The notes: generated by a model not told the origin, from the sequence alone. 64,000 bases of DNA from Pseudohalioglobus lutimaris (GCF_002866825.1 NZ_PKUS01000008.1:124001-188000), one strand, 5' to 3'; numbered from the stretch's first letter, positions 1 to 9,197 are shown. Made by a program: numbers and translations.

Positions 1-1
1 T

Positions 2-640
2 GAAGGCCAGGAGGTGGATACCTCGCTGTTTGCGGCCAATATGTATGGAGCCAGCCTGGATTTACAGGCTTTTCTGGCGATAGACGAGAAGCAGCGGGAA
101 CGCCTGATGCACCCCATCTCACGCCTGGATGTTTCCAACCCGATATCTGGCGCCCTTTATCCGAGTTCCGACGGCCGCTGGGTTACTCTGACCATGCCGG
201 ACACCGATCGGTGGTGGCCGCTGCTGGCACCCGCAGTGGGAATCGATGTCGATGACGAACGTTTCGACAGCCATGATAAACGCTGTGAAATTAACCGGCT
301 GGAATTGATCCATGAACTGGAGGCAAGGTTCCAGCAGCATCCCGGGGCGCATTGGCGTGCATTGTTCGCTGAGCAGCAGATGTCTGCCGACGTCATCGAA
401 CAGTTTGACTACCCTGCGCAGGACCCCCAGGTAGCAGCCAACGGGTACATTATGGAGTTGGACCACCCCAGTTTCGGCAAGCTCAATAGCCTCGGCTTTC
501 CCATTTACATGAGCGACAGCCCGGCGCGCCTGCGCAGTCTGGCGCCCTGTATTGGCCAACACACAGCGGGCGTGTTGCACGATCTGCTTGGTTATTCTGA
601 AGATGACATCTATCAACTCACGACCGATGGCGTGATCTAG
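2..640 (+). CDS. CaiB/BaiF family III CoA-transferase, 5'-truncated
   Basis: The frame is open to the left edge of the window, so only the last 212 residues are seen. They begin with GQEVDTSLFAAN, the typical family III motif in which a Gly-Gln pair precedes a V/I-D strand, and continue through the C-terminal part that closes the interlocked dimer. The family moves CoA between carboxylic acids through a covalent Asp intermediate. The catalytic Asp lies upstream, outside the window, so activity cannot be judged. The gene ends 10 bases before the next CoA-transferase and is probably co-transcribed with it. The GTG at 14 is internal, not the start. Confidence 0.88.
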   Translation, partial: EGQEVDTSLFAANMYGASLDLQAFLAIDEKQRERLMHPISRLDVSNPISGALYPSSDGRWVTLTMPDTDRWWPLLAPAVGIDVDDERFDSHDKRCEINRLELIHELEARFQQHPGAHWRALFAEQQMSADVIEQFDYPAQDPQVAANGYIMELDHPSFGKLNSLGFPIYMSDSPARLRSLAPCIGQHTAGVLHDLLGYSEDDIYQLTTDGVI

Positions 641-650
641 GAGGTTTCCC

Positions 651-1859
651 GTGGCAAAAGCATTGGAAGGTATTCGGGTTATCGACTTTACGGTCTGGTT
701 CCAGGGCCCGGTTTCAGCGCAATACCTGGCCGATTTCGGCGCAGAAGTGATCAAAGTCGAAAACCCCAAGGGCGGAGACCAGGGGCGCGGTGTACGCAGC
801 ATGAAATCCCTCGCGATTGGTGACTGGAACCAGTACTTCCTGGTCATCAACCGCAACAAGAAAAGTATCGCCATTGACTTGAAGAAACCGGAAGGGCAGG
901 AAATCCTGTATCGGATGGTGGAGAAGTCCGATGTATTTCTGTCCAACTTGTCACCCGCGCTGCTGGCCAAAATGAACCTCTCGTTTGACCAGCTCTCTGC
1001 CATTAATCCGCGCTTGGTATATGCCACCAACACCGGGTATGGGCGTTTTGGTGGGGTTTCCAAGCCCAGCTTCGATATGACCGTGCAGGCCCTGACGGGC
1101 GCTATGGCCCGACTGGGTGAACCCGGTCAGCCACCTATTTATATGGGTATGGGGTCCGGTGATGCCTACGGAGGAATTATGTCTGCGATGGGTATCGCCA
1201 TGGCCATATACCAACGCAACCGAACCGGGAAGGGTCAGTGTATTGATGCGTCGCTGTACGGTGCGCAACTGTATCTGGCAGCGCCTTACCTGCAGGCCTA
1301 CCTGGCGGGTGATAAAAAGAGCGCACTGCAACAGTCGCGCAAGGAAGTTGAAAACCCGCTGTGGAATCTCTATCCGACGGCAGGCAAGTGGCTATACCTG
1401 TGCGAGGAAAACACGGATCAGCGTTTTGCTTTGCTATGCAATGCGCTGGGTGATGATGGGCTGGCCAGCGATGCGCGCTTCGCCAGTGCGCAGGCACGCA
1501 GTGAGAATAATGTCGCGCTGATTGCCGCTATTGATGCCATCACCTCTGGTCGTAGCGATGACCAACTGTTGGCGGAGTTTGAGCGCAACGGTCTGGTCCA
1601 CAGCCCGGTCAACAGTTACGCCGATGTGGTTGAGGACGAGCAGGCCTGGCAGAACAACTACTTCATGAAGGCATACTGTGAAGAGGTGAAACGTGAGGTG
1701 GACGTTCGTGGCTTGCCGGTTACCCTGTCGAAAACACCCGGTGAGGTGAATACATTGGGTCCACAGTTGGGCCAGGACACTGAGTTATTGATGATGGATC
1801 TGCTGGAGTATGAATGGGAGCAGATTGAAGAATTCAAAGCCAAAGGCGCTATCCCCTGA
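651..1859 (+). CDS. CaiB/BaiF family III CoA-transferase
   Basis: A full-length protein of 402 residues. The N-terminal Rossmann-like motif (IRVIDFTVWFQGP), the LADFGAEVIKVE motif and the Asp motif (SFDMTVQALTG, Asp142 as probable nucleophile) are all present, so it looks catalytically intact. It should move CoA between an organic acid and a donor such as succinyl-CoA in the cytoplasm; the substrate is unknown. The GTG start at 651 is set by a near-perfect AGGAGGT ribosome site at 639-645, which overlaps the stop codon of the preceding CoA-transferase. The two adjacent genes may encode a heteromeric enzyme, as is known for benzylsuccinate CoA-transferase, but this is inference. Confidence 0.93.
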   Translation: MAKALEGIRVIDFTVWFQGPVSAQYLADFGAEVIKVENPKGGDQGRGVRSMKSLAIGDWNQYFLVINRNKKSIAIDLKKPEGQEILYRMVEKSDVFLSNLSPALLAKMNLSFDQLSAINPRLVYATNTGYGRFGGVSKPSFDMTVQALTGAMARLGEPGQPPIYMGMGSGDAYGGIMSAMGIAMAIYQRNRTGKGQCIDASLYGAQLYLAAPYLQAYLAGDKKSALQQSRKEVENPLWNLYPTAGKWLYLCEENTDQRFALLCNALGDDGLASDARFASAQARSENNVALIAAIDAITSGRSDDQLLAEFERNGLVHSPVNSYADVVEDEQAWQNNYFMKAYCEEVKREVDVRGLPVTLSKTPGEVNTLGPQLGQDTELLMMDLLEYEWEQIEEFKAKGAIP

Positions 1860-1906
1860 GCCCCGGCTCACCTGAGGCAGTAGCGACGTAAACAGAGGTT
1901 AGATAG

Positions 1907-2803
1907 ATGGCATGGACTGAATGGAATACCGTGGATGGCGACGGGCTCGATAACTTTGAGCTGATCGCCTATGAGAAAAAGATGCACACTGAACTGGGTG
2001 GCGGTATCGCCCGTGTCTCGCTGAACACCCCGGAAAAAATGAATACGCTCACCACGGACACGGTGGACGAAATGTTTCGGGCGTTTTACGACGCCAACCA
2101 TGACCCAATGATAGGCGTTATCGTGATCGCAGCCCGCGGCAAGCATTTCGGTGCCGGTGGTGACGTGGACTGGGAGCGCTGGGGTCTACGCGAGGCATTT
2201 TATAATCGCTATCCGCACAATCGGCTGATGCGAATGTCGCGCAAGCCGATAATTGCCCAGGTGCAGGGCTACTGTATTGCCGGACATAACCATATGGCCT
2301 ACTGCTGTGACTTCACGATAGCAGCTGATAACGCGATTTTCGGTCAGGCGGGTCCCAAGGTGAGCTCTCCCGCTGACGGCTTTTTCGTGCCTTACCTGAC
2401 CAAGGTGGTAGGGGCGAAGAAAGCCAGGGAGATGTGGATGCTATGCCGCAAGTACCCCGCCGCCGAGGCACTGCAGATGGGTCTGGTTAACACGGTGGTA
2501 GCGCCGGAGGACCTGGAAGCGGAGGTGGACCAGTGGTGTGAGGAAATGCTGGCCAAGAGCCCCGGTTGCCTGGAGGTACTCAAGGCATCGTTTGACCAGG
2601 AGATGGACGGGTACAAGGAGTCCTGTGTTACCTCAGCGTCCATGTACCCCGGCTGGTTCGATATGCCCGAGGGTAAAGAGGGCGGCGAGGCCTTTGTAAA
2701 CAAGCGTCCGCCTAATTTCTGGGCTATTCGTAAACGTGAGGCCGAGATGCGCGAGCAATTACTGGCGGAGTATGACGCCGAACTCGAAAAAACCAGAGAG
2801 TAA
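1907..2803 (+). CDS. Crotonase-family enzyme, BadI/MenB-like
   Basis: The protein has 298 residues with an enoyl-CoA hydratase/isomerase fold. The central part (FGQAGPKVSSPADGFFVPYL, then VGAKKAREMWMLCRKY and GLVNTVV) is much closer to dihydroxynaphthoyl-CoA synthase MenB and to the ring-opening 2-ketocyclohexanecarboxyl-CoA hydrolase BadI than to ordinary hydratases. No other menaquinone gene is nearby and the gene sits among CoA-transferases, so a hydrolytic ring-cleavage role on a cyclic beta-keto acyl-CoA is the more likely reading (inference). The oxyanion-hole region HFGAGGDVDWERWG is present. The C-terminal tail is long and charged. The start ATG follows a GAGGT-like site. Confidence 0.85.
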   Translation: MAWTEWNTVDGDGLDNFELIAYEKKMHTELGGGIARVSLNTPEKMNTLTTDTVDEMFRAFYDANHDPMIGVIVIAARGKHFGAGGDVDWERWGLREAFYNRYPHNRLMRMSRKPIIAQVQGYCIAGHNHMAYCCDFTIAADNAIFGQAGPKVSSPADGFFVPYLTKVVGAKKAREMWMLCRKYPAAEALQMGLVNTVVAPEDLEAEVDQWCEEMLAKSPGCLEVLKASFDQEMDGYKESCVTSASMYPGWFDMPEGKEGGEAFVNKRPPNFWAIRKREAEMREQLLAEYDAELEKTRE

Positions 2804-2853
2804 CGTTATGCGCGGGGTGCCGTGAGAGACGGCGCCATACATGAGGTTAAAAA

Positions 2854-4017
2854 GTGTTTAAAGACATTGCATGTATTGTAGGAATTGGTGAGACGGGATA
2901 TTGCCGTAAACCAGGTTCGGGAATGAGTGAGGAGCGCCTGCAGTTGCAGGCATCGGTTGCCGCCCTGCACGATGCGGGGCTCAAGGGAAAAGAAATCGAC
3001 GGTATTCTTGCTTTCCCTAATCTGGGCAAGTCGGAAGCATTTGCGGCGAGCCTGGGTAGCGAAAATTTGCGTTTCGCGGCGACTATACATATGGGGGGCG
3101 CTTCGCCGGTTGCCTCATTGAGAATGGCGGCGATGGCGGTAACGCAGGGGGCGGCCAATCATGTACTGATACCCGGCGCATGGAACGGTTACTCCGGGGC
3201 CCGGGTGCGGGAGACGGTGACTACTGACAAGAATTCCATTCCCGGCGGTGCGATTGCCTGGGACTATTACCTGCCCCAGGGGCTCACAGTCCCGCCCCAG
3301 TGGTACGCCCTGATGTGTAGGCGGCACATGCACGAGTACGGCACCACCCATGAACAGATGGGCGCCGTGGCAGTAGCCATGCGCAAGCATGCCCAGCTCA
3401 ATCCCGGAGCGTTAATGTGTGGTAAGCCGCTGACCCTGGAGCAGTATATGGCGTCGCCCATGTTGGCGGATCCCTATCGTGTGAACGACTGCTGTCTTGA
3501 AACCGACGGTGGTGCGGCCTTCATTGTCACCACCGTGGAGCGCGCTCGTGATCTGGGCAAGACGCCGATCTACATTATGGGGGCCGCGTCAGGACAGCCG
3601 TATCCGGCGGATGAGTTCACCACGCGCAAGGACTTTCATCAGACCGGGCTGAGTATCGCCGCGCCGGAGGCGTTTCGCATGGCCGGGGTGACGCCGGCGG
3701 ATATGGACTTTGCGCAAATTTATGACTGTTTCACCTTTGAAGTGATTCAACAGCTGGAGGAGGCCGGATTTTGTCAACGCGGCGAGGGCGGTTCCTTTGT
3801 CGAAGATGGCGGTATCGAGTTGGGCGGTAAGCTTCCGGTTAACACCTCTGGCGGTTTGCTTTCGGAAGCCCACTCTCTTGGCCTGGGGCACGTTGTCGAG
3901 GCAGTAAAACAGCTGCGTGGAGAGGCGGGCGACCGCCAGGTTGCCGGCGCTGAGTTGGGCGTGGTAACCGGGTGGGGTGATTTTGGTGATGGCAGTATCG
4001 CCATCCTGCGCAGATAA
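2854..4017 (+). CDS. Thiolase-like protein (SCP-x/Ltp2 type)
   Basis: The protein has 387 residues of the thiolase fold, related to SCP-x and lipid-transfer thiolases. The usual nucleophile cysteine appears replaced: the loop reads HMGGASPVAS with Ser84 at the expected place. The His-bearing loop NTSGGLLSEAHSLGLG is kept, and the last catalytic cysteine is not evident (VVTGWGDFG). Such proteins can act as retro-aldolases together with a DUF35 partner, as Ltp2 does in steroid side-chain removal, and the next gene is exactly such a partner. The GTG start at 2854 follows a GAGGT site at 2843-2847. True thiolase activity is doubtful; C-C cleavage by retro-aldol is inferred. Confidence 0.88.
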   Translation: MFKDIACIVGIGETGYCRKPGSGMSEERLQLQASVAALHDAGLKGKEIDGILAFPNLGKSEAFAASLGSENLRFAATIHMGGASPVASLRMAAMAVTQGAANHVLIPGAWNGYSGARVRETVTTDKNSIPGGAIAWDYYLPQGLTVPPQWYALMCRRHMHEYGTTHEQMGAVAVAMRKHAQLNPGALMCGKPLTLEQYMASPMLADPYRVNDCCLETDGGAAFIVTTVERARDLGKTPIYIMGAASGQPYPADEFTTRKDFHQTGLSIAAPEAFRMAGVTPADMDFAQIYDCFTFEVIQQLEEAGFCQRGEGGSFVEDGGIELGGKLPVNTSGGLLSEAHSLGLGHVVEAVKQLRGEAGDRQVAGAELGVVTGWGDFGDGSIAILRR

Positions 4018-4033
4018 GCTGAAGGAGACGGTG

Positions 4034-4459
4034 ATGAGTGAATACAAAAAGCCTCTGCCCGGGCTCGATGGTTTGACCGGAGAGTTCTATGACTTCTGTA
4101 AGCAGGAGGCTCTGCACTTCCAGCGGTGCAGCGCCTGCAATACGTTTCGTCACGTGCCGCGGGAAATGTGCGCAGAATGTAATTCCTTCGAATGGGAGTG
4201 GGTCAAGTCCAGTGGCAAGGGCACTATTTTTAGTTGGGTAGTGGTAAACCGCGCCCTGCATCCGGCTTTTTACGACCCGGCGCCGGATGCGGTTCCCATG
4301 GCGCCCGTAGTGGTCGAAATGGAAGAAGGTGTGCGCCTGACAAGCAATATGGTGGATTGCCTGCCTGCAGAGCTGGAGATGGATATGCCCGTGGAAGTGG
4401 TCTACGAGGTGGTGACCGATACCGTCACCCTGCCACGTTTCCGGCGCATCAAGAACTGA
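4034..4459 (+). CDS. Zn-ribbon/OB-fold DUF35 protein, partner of the thiolase-like protein
   Basis: The 141-residue protein has an N-terminal rubredoxin-like zinc ribbon (CSACNTF and CAECNSF, two CxxC knuckles) followed by a beta-rich OB fold that starts near the motif GKGTIFSWVV. DUF35 proteins pair with thiolase-like enzymes and help bind the acyl-CoA. The ATG at 4034 is preferred because AGGAG lies at 4023-4027; a longer reading from 3977 would overlap the thiolase-like gene by about 40 bases with no better ribosome site. Only 16 bases separate it from the thiolase-like gene, so the two are almost surely co-translated and form one complex. Confidence 0.9.
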   Translation: MSEYKKPLPGLDGLTGEFYDFCKQEALHFQRCSACNTFRHVPREMCAECNSFEWEWVKSSGKGTIFSWVVVNRALHPAFYDPAPDAVPMAPVVVEMEEGVRLTSNMVDCLPAELEMDMPVEVVYEVVTDTVTLPRFRRIKN

Positions 4460-4494
4460 AAACAGCAGCGAAACTATGACAACAGGACGTGAAC

Positions 4495-5274
4495 ATGAGC
4501 TTACAGATGCCAGAAACATTCAAATACGAGAAGCGTGGCAAGATAGCCATCATGACGGTGAATCGCCCGGACGCAATGAATGCGTTCACCGAGGAAATGC
4601 TGTCGGCGATGGACGCGGCCTTCGAGGATTTCCAGAAAGACGATGACCTGTGGGTGGCCATACTCACTGGCGCCGGCGATAAGTCCTTCTGCTCCGGTAT
4701 GGATCTCGGTGAAGCGATTCCGAAACTCAATGCCGGCGAGCAAATGGGCTACGAGGATCACACCAAGCGGCCGTTCTCCGATGTTTTCAAGCCGATCATC
4801 ACCGCGGTAAACGGTTTCTGCATTGCCGGTGGTATGGAGTTTATGCAGGGTACCGATATCCGCATCGCGGCGGAGCATGCCACGTTTGGCCTCGGTGAGG
4901 TGCGTTTTGGCCTGGTGCCTGCAGGTGGCACACATGTGCGCCTTCCGCGGCAGATACCCTGGGCAGTCGCCATGGAGTTGTTGCTCACGGGTGAAAACCT
5001 GGACGCGAAGCGCGCCTATGATATCGGTCTGATTAACAAAATCGTGCCCAAAGAGGAACTGATGGAAGAGGCGATGAAATTGGCGGAAAAGATCTGCATG
5101 AACAGCCCGCTTGCGGTGCGCACTGCCAAGGAAATCGCGGTGCGCCAGGCGTCTCTGGAAGCAGGTTTCGTACTGGAGAAGGCGTTGGCGGCGAGGGTTT
5201 TCGGTTCCCACGATGCCCAGGAGGGTCCCAAAGCCTTCATGGAACGACGCAAGCCGAACTTTACCGGTAAGTAA
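4495..5274 (+). CDS. Enoyl-CoA hydratase/isomerase family protein
   Basis: A 259-residue crotonase. Both glutamates of classical hydratases can be placed: one in IAGGMEFMQG and one in FGLGEVRFGL, so it can plausibly hydrate a trans-2-enoyl-CoA. The oxyanion-hole motif is FCSGMDLGEA. The C-terminus ends in the frequent ERRKPNF pattern. ATG 4495 is chosen over GTG 4489 because AGGA at 4484-4487 has a 7-base spacing only to the former. It lies 35 bases after the DUF35 gene and 5 bases before the LLM oxidoreductase gene, inside the same plus-strand run. Confidence 0.9.
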   Translation: MSLQMPETFKYEKRGKIAIMTVNRPDAMNAFTEEMLSAMDAAFEDFQKDDDLWVAILTGAGDKSFCSGMDLGEAIPKLNAGEQMGYEDHTKRPFSDVFKPIITAVNGFCIAGGMEFMQGTDIRIAAEHATFGLGEVRFGLVPAGGTHVRLPRQIPWAVAMELLLTGENLDAKRAYDIGLINKIVPKEELMEEAMKLAEKICMNSPLAVRTAKEIAVRQASLEAGFVLEKALAARVFGSHDAQEGPKAFMERRKPNFTGK

Positions 5275-5279
5275 GACCG

Positions 5280-6341
5280 ATGCGGGTAGAGACTGTCATG
5301 CTGGGACCGGAAAAGTCCCACTATGCGGGTACCGTCCAGAACGTTAGTGAACTGGCCCGCATTGCTGAATCTGCTCGGCAGCTGGAAGCTGTTGGCTTTG
5401 ATGGCATCACCACTCCGGAAGCGGGTCACGATCCCTATCTGCCCTTGATGATCGCGGCGGAGCACACGCAAACAGTTCGCCTGGGCACCAATATCGCGGT
5501 GTCTTTTCCGCGCAGCCCGATGGTCACTGCCCAGGCGGCCTGGGATTTACAGAACTACTCATCCGGGCGTTTTGCACTGGGCCTTGGAACCCAGGTAAAA
5601 GCCCATAACGAGCGCCGTTATGCGACCCCGTGGCCGGGTGCACCGGGCCCGCGTATGCGCGAGTATATTCTCTGCCTGCAGTCCATATTCCGGTCCTTCC
5701 AGAATCCCAAAGAGCCGTGTTATTTCGAGGGGGAGTTTTACCAGTTCACTCTGCTGCCTACGTTCTTCAACCCCGGGCCGATTGTCCATCCCGATATCCC
5801 CATTTACCTGGCCGTGGTCAATAAGTACATGGCCAGGCTGGCGGGCGAGTTGTGCCAGGGTATCCGGCTGCACCCCATCGCTACTTTCGGCTATACCCGT
5901 GATGTCATTATTCCGGCCTTGGAGGAAGGTGCCCGGAGCACTGGACGAGCGCGCGAGCAGTTGGATCTGCTGGGCGCACCCTTCCTTGCCGTTGGGCGTG
6001 ATGAGGAGGCAGTGGACACCGCCGTGAAGGGCTTGCGCCAGCAGATCGCTTTTTATGCTTCCACACCTGCTTATCACCCGGTCCTGCGCTTCCATGGGTG
6101 GGAGGATATTGGGCTGGAATTGAATCGCAGGATTAGCGATGGCAAGATCAACACAATCGCTTCACTGATCACTGACGATATGCTCGACGAATGGGCGATT
6201 GTTTGCACTTGTGACCAGTTTGCCGACCAGGTGAAAAAGAAGTCGGCCGGTCTCTTCGATAGTATATTGCTGGATCTGCCCCCTGAAGTCCGGGCAGACC
6301 AGGACTGGATGCGGCAGATGATCGGGCTGATTCAATCATAG
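5280..6341 (+). CDS. LLM-class flavin-dependent oxidoreductase (TIGR03617-like)
   Basis: A 353-residue TIM-barrel protein of the luciferase-like monooxygenase superfamily. The conserved parts are ITTPEAGHDPYLPL near the N-terminus, RLGTNIAVSFPRSP, and the long SGRFALGLGTQV segment with a following His/Arg region. In actinobacteria this subgroup generally uses F420; in a gammaproteobacterium FMN may be used instead, and no F420 synthesis gene is in the window. It may carry out a monooxygenation or hydride transfer on an intermediate of this pathway. ATG 5280 lies 5 bases after the preceding crotonase gene. Confidence 0.88.
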   Translation: MRVETVMLGPEKSHYAGTVQNVSELARIAESARQLEAVGFDGITTPEAGHDPYLPLMIAAEHTQTVRLGTNIAVSFPRSPMVTAQAAWDLQNYSSGRFALGLGTQVKAHNERRYATPWPGAPGPRMREYILCLQSIFRSFQNPKEPCYFEGEFYQFTLLPTFFNPGPIVHPDIPIYLAVVNKYMARLAGELCQGIRLHPIATFGYTRDVIIPALEEGARSTGRAREQLDLLGAPFLAVGRDEEAVDTAVKGLRQQIAFYASTPAYHPVLRFHGWEDIGLELNRRISDGKINTIASLITDDMLDEWAIVCTCDQFADQVKKKSAGLFDSILLDLPPEVRADQDWMRQMIGLIQS

Positions 6342-6365
6342 CTCCCCGGGAGTGGGGCGCGTGAA

Positions 6366-7778
6366 ATGCAAAGTTTAATCGACATCGCCCTGCCGCTTGC
6401 AGGGCGCCACATCACTGCGCCAGCCACAGATACCGCCGCTGCCTATATGTCACGGGTGTTGCGGTCACTGGGGGCAGAGATCGCAGTGCCCACTGTTTTT
6501 TCCTCCCTGGATGTGGCCCGTGACTGGGCAGCATCCGGCCTGGTGCCGTTAACGGGTGGAAATGCCGCGCCACTGCAGGGGCCTGCCGCAATTCCCTCGT
6601 CTGCACGGGGTGCGCTGCAGGCCCTGAAGCTACTGCTGAAAGACCCTTCGCGCCTGGATTCCCTGAACGGCGCCAGTCTGCTGAGTGAACGCGCCGCGTT
6701 GCTCGACCTGCAGGCAGGTGACCAGGTTTCCGCCAACGGCAGTTGCCGTTTACTAGCCACCGCCGACGGCTGGCTCGCTCTCAACCTGGCCAGAGACGAA
6801 GATCGTGAATTACTGCCCGCCTGGCTGCAAGTCGCCGTGGACCCCTCTGACTGGGATGCGGTGGCTGCGCAGGTTGCCATGCAATCCACTGTGGCGCTGG
6901 TGGAGCGCGGCAGGTTGATGGGGCTGCCCGTCGCCGATGCCGAATCACGCCGCACTTCTGCTGAAGCCTGGTTTTCCGTTGCCGCGCAGGTGGTGCCGGC
7001 TGAGGCCCGCTCCTCATCCGCTCCTCTGGTTGTTGATCTTTCATCCCTTTGGGCTGGTCCTCTGTGTACGCATTTGCTGGAACTTGCGGGGGCGAGGGTG
7101 ATCAAGGTGGAAAGCAATGCCCGGCTGGACGGTGCTCGCGGGGGTAATCCGGTTTTCTACGACCTGCTTAATGGCAATAAAGAGAGCGTGGTGCTCAACC
7201 TGGGCACACCCCTGGGCAGAGAGCAACTTAAAGCACTGATAGCCCGGGCTGACATTGTCGTCGAAGCGTCCCGGCCGCGCGCCCTCAGGCAACTGGGTAT
7301 TGAGGCCGAACAGATGCTTGCCTCGGTTCCGGGTTTGACCTGGGTGAGTATCACCGGGTATGGCCGAGGCGATCCGGCCGCTGGCTGGGTGGCATTCGGT
7401 GATGATGCCGCGGTGGCGGCCGGCGTGGCCATGGCTACCGCGAATCCGCCGCAATTCTGTGGTGATGCGTTGGCAGACCCGCTGGCGGGAATACACGCCG
7501 CGCTCGCGGCACAGGCGTTCTGGATGGCGGGTGGTGGTGCCCTGGTTGATATTTCACTTACCGGGGTCACCGCGTATTGCCTGGATTTCTGCCTTGGTAT
7601 TGACCGCGCAATGGCGGTAAAAGGTGATACTGAAAAAGGCGATGACGGCTGGGCAATGCGTCTTGGGCGGCATACGCTGGCGATAGCAAAACCCGAATAT
7701 CGGCAGGGGCAAGCCCGTGCTGCGTCCGCTGGTTGCGATACGCGACGTATATTGCAGGAGTTTGGCATCAGATGCTGA
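6366..7778 (+). CDS. CaiB/BaiF CoA-transferase family protein, unusual domain layout
   Basis: The 470-residue protein is related to family III CoA-transferases but has an odd layout. About 215 N-terminal residues resemble a degenerate C-terminal half (ADGWLALNLARDEDRELL). They are followed by a recognisable N-terminal half from about residue 220 (PLVVDLSSLWAGPLCTHLLE, then GARVIKVES and VSITGYGRGD). The protein ends soon after the VDISLTG strand, without the usual C-terminal domain. An Asp motif (AFGDDAAVAAG) is present at the expected place. It reads like a circularly permuted or rearranged member. Its stop overlaps the start of the next gene by 7 bases, so translation is coupled. Confidence 0.8.
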   Translation: MQSLIDIALPLAGRHITAPATDTAAAYMSRVLRSLGAEIAVPTVFSSLDVARDWAASGLVPLTGGNAAPLQGPAAIPSSARGALQALKLLLKDPSRLDSLNGASLLSERAALLDLQAGDQVSANGSCRLLATADGWLALNLARDEDRELLPAWLQVAVDPSDWDAVAAQVAMQSTVALVERGRLMGLPVADAESRRTSAEAWFSVAAQVVPAEARSSSAPLVVDLSSLWAGPLCTHLLELAGARVIKVESNARLDGARGGNPVFYDLLNGNKESVVLNLGTPLGREQLKALIARADIVVEASRPRALRQLGIEAEQMLASVPGLTWVSITGYGRGDPAAGWVAFGDDAAVAAGVAMATANPPQFCGDALADPLAGIHAALAAQAFWMAGGGALVDISLTGVTAYCLDFCLGIDRAMAVKGDTEKGDDGWAMRLGRHTLAIAKPEYRQGQARAASAGCDTRRILQEFGIRC

Positions 7779-9169
7779 TACAGAATGCGGAACTGGGTGG
7801 GACGCGTGTCGTAGACGTGCGCTGTGATAACGGTCGAGTGACTCGCATTGGTGAACGGCTTGCTGCGTCCCCTGGCGAGCTGTGTATCGATGCCGCTGGT
7901 GGTGCGCTGCTGCCGGGCCTTCATGATCATCACTTGCACCTGTTAGCTCTCGCTGCTGCGGAGTCGTCAGTGGTATGCGGCCCGCCCCGGGTCACCACTA
8001 TGAGGCAATTGGCGCAAGTGCTCAGAGCGCAGGCCGGCAGCGGCTGGATTCGCGGAATCGCCTATCATGAATCGGTAGCAGGCGACATAGACCGCCGGGT
8101 GCTGGACCAGTTGGTGGCAGATCGCCCCGTCCGCATTCAGCATCGCAGCGGTAAGCTGTGGATGGTCAATTCGGCGGCAGCGGAGTTGCTGCAGATAGAC
8201 CGCTATCGACATCTGGAGGGCGTAGAGTGTGATGCCACCGGCGTCGCCAACGGCAGGCTGTTTCGCCTCGATCACTGGCTCAGGACAATGCTCCCCAATG
8301 AGGACGCACCGACCCTGGCCAGAGTTTCCAGGCAGTTGGCGAGCTACGGAGTGACGGGCATCACTGATGCCACACCCTCCAATTCGGAGCACAACGCTTC
8401 CATCTATACCCGTGCCGTTGACAGCGGGCAACTGCTGCAGCGTTTGTTGCTTATGGGGGACCTGGCACTGAAGAAACCGGATCACCCCGATGTCGGGTTG
8501 GGTGCCTGTAAAATACTGCTGGATGAGAATCGGCTTCCACAGTTGGATAGCCTGACCGGGCTTATCCGCGCCGCGCATGATCAACAACGGCCCGTTGCTA
8601 TCCACAGTGTCACGCGTACCGAACTGATATTCGCGCTGTCTTCACTGATCGCTGCGGGGAAATTTCCCGGCGACCGTATTGAGCATGCGTCGGTGACGCC
8701 GGATGAGGCGTTGCCGCTTATGCAGCAGGCGGGTGTCGCGGTGGTTACACAGTTCGGCTTTATCCGTGAACGGGGTGATCAGTATCTCGACGACGTGGAA
8801 CCTGAATACCAGCAACTGCTTTATCGAGGACAGTCTTTCCTTGGCGCCGGGGTGCCTTTGGCGGGCAGTAGTGATGCGCCTTACGGGTCGCATGATCCCT
8901 GGTTTGTGATGCGCGCAGCGGTGGAGCGAACTACTGCCAGCGGACGTCGCGTGGCAGCGAAAGAGGTACTTTCGCCTGAACAGGCACTGGCATTATTTAC
9001 CACGGATCCGCGAAAGCCGGGGAGTGGTACGCTGGTAGTGGAGCAAGGCGTAGTGGCCGACTTCTGTTTGCTTGATCGCCCGTGGATCAGCGCCAGGGGC
9101 CGACTGGACTGCGCTGATGTGCTCGCCACGGTTCGTGGCGGTGAGCTGATATACGAGCGCCCGGCTTAG
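7772..9169 (+). CDS. Amidohydrolase family 3 (YtcJ-like) metal-dependent hydrolase
   Basis: A 465-residue amidohydrolase-superfamily protein. The metal motif HDHHLHL starts at residue 50, further metal histidines are in AIHSVTRTEL and RIEHASVTPDEAL, and the catalytic Asp is in GSSDAPYGSHDPW. Relatives hydrolyse N-formyl or other amide, ester or ring bonds, so a hydrolytic step in the pathway is likely; the substrate is unknown. ATG 7772 is chosen because it overlaps the previous stop (ATGCTGA) and has AGGAG at 7756-7760; the longer frame from 7733 would add an unrelated N-terminus. There is no signal peptide. It is the last gene of the first plus-strand run. Confidence 0.88.
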   Translation: MLIQNAELGGTRVVDVRCDNGRVTRIGERLAASPGELCIDAAGGALLPGLHDHHLHLLALAAAESSVVCGPPRVTTMRQLAQVLRAQAGSGWIRGIAYHESVAGDIDRRVLDQLVADRPVRIQHRSGKLWMVNSAAAELLQIDRYRHLEGVECDATGVANGRLFRLDHWLRTMLPNEDAPTLARVSRQLASYGVTGITDATPSNSEHNASIYTRAVDSGQLLQRLLLMGDLALKKPDHPDVGLGACKILLDENRLPQLDSLTGLIRAAHDQQRPVAIHSVTRTELIFALSSLIAAGKFPGDRIEHASVTPDEALPLMQQAGVAVVTQFGFIRERGDQYLDDVEPEYQQLLYRGQSFLGAGVPLAGSSDAPYGSHDPWFVMRAAVERTTASGRRVAAKEVLSPEQALALFTTDPRKPGSGTLVVEQGVVADFCLLDRPWISARGRLDCADVLATVRGGELIYERPA

Positions 9170-9197
9170 GGGCGTGACTGAAACAGGCGCAGTAGGC

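Noticed and set aside
119-1063. A 314-codon open frame on the minus strand across two CoA-transferase genes
   Set aside because: It runs antisense through two genes with clear family motifs, has no recognisable domain and no ribosome site. High GC produces such shadow frames.
1907-2803. Assignment of the crotonase as menaquinone MenB
   Set aside because: No other men gene is in the window and the neighbours are catabolic. A BadI-like role fits better, though not proven.
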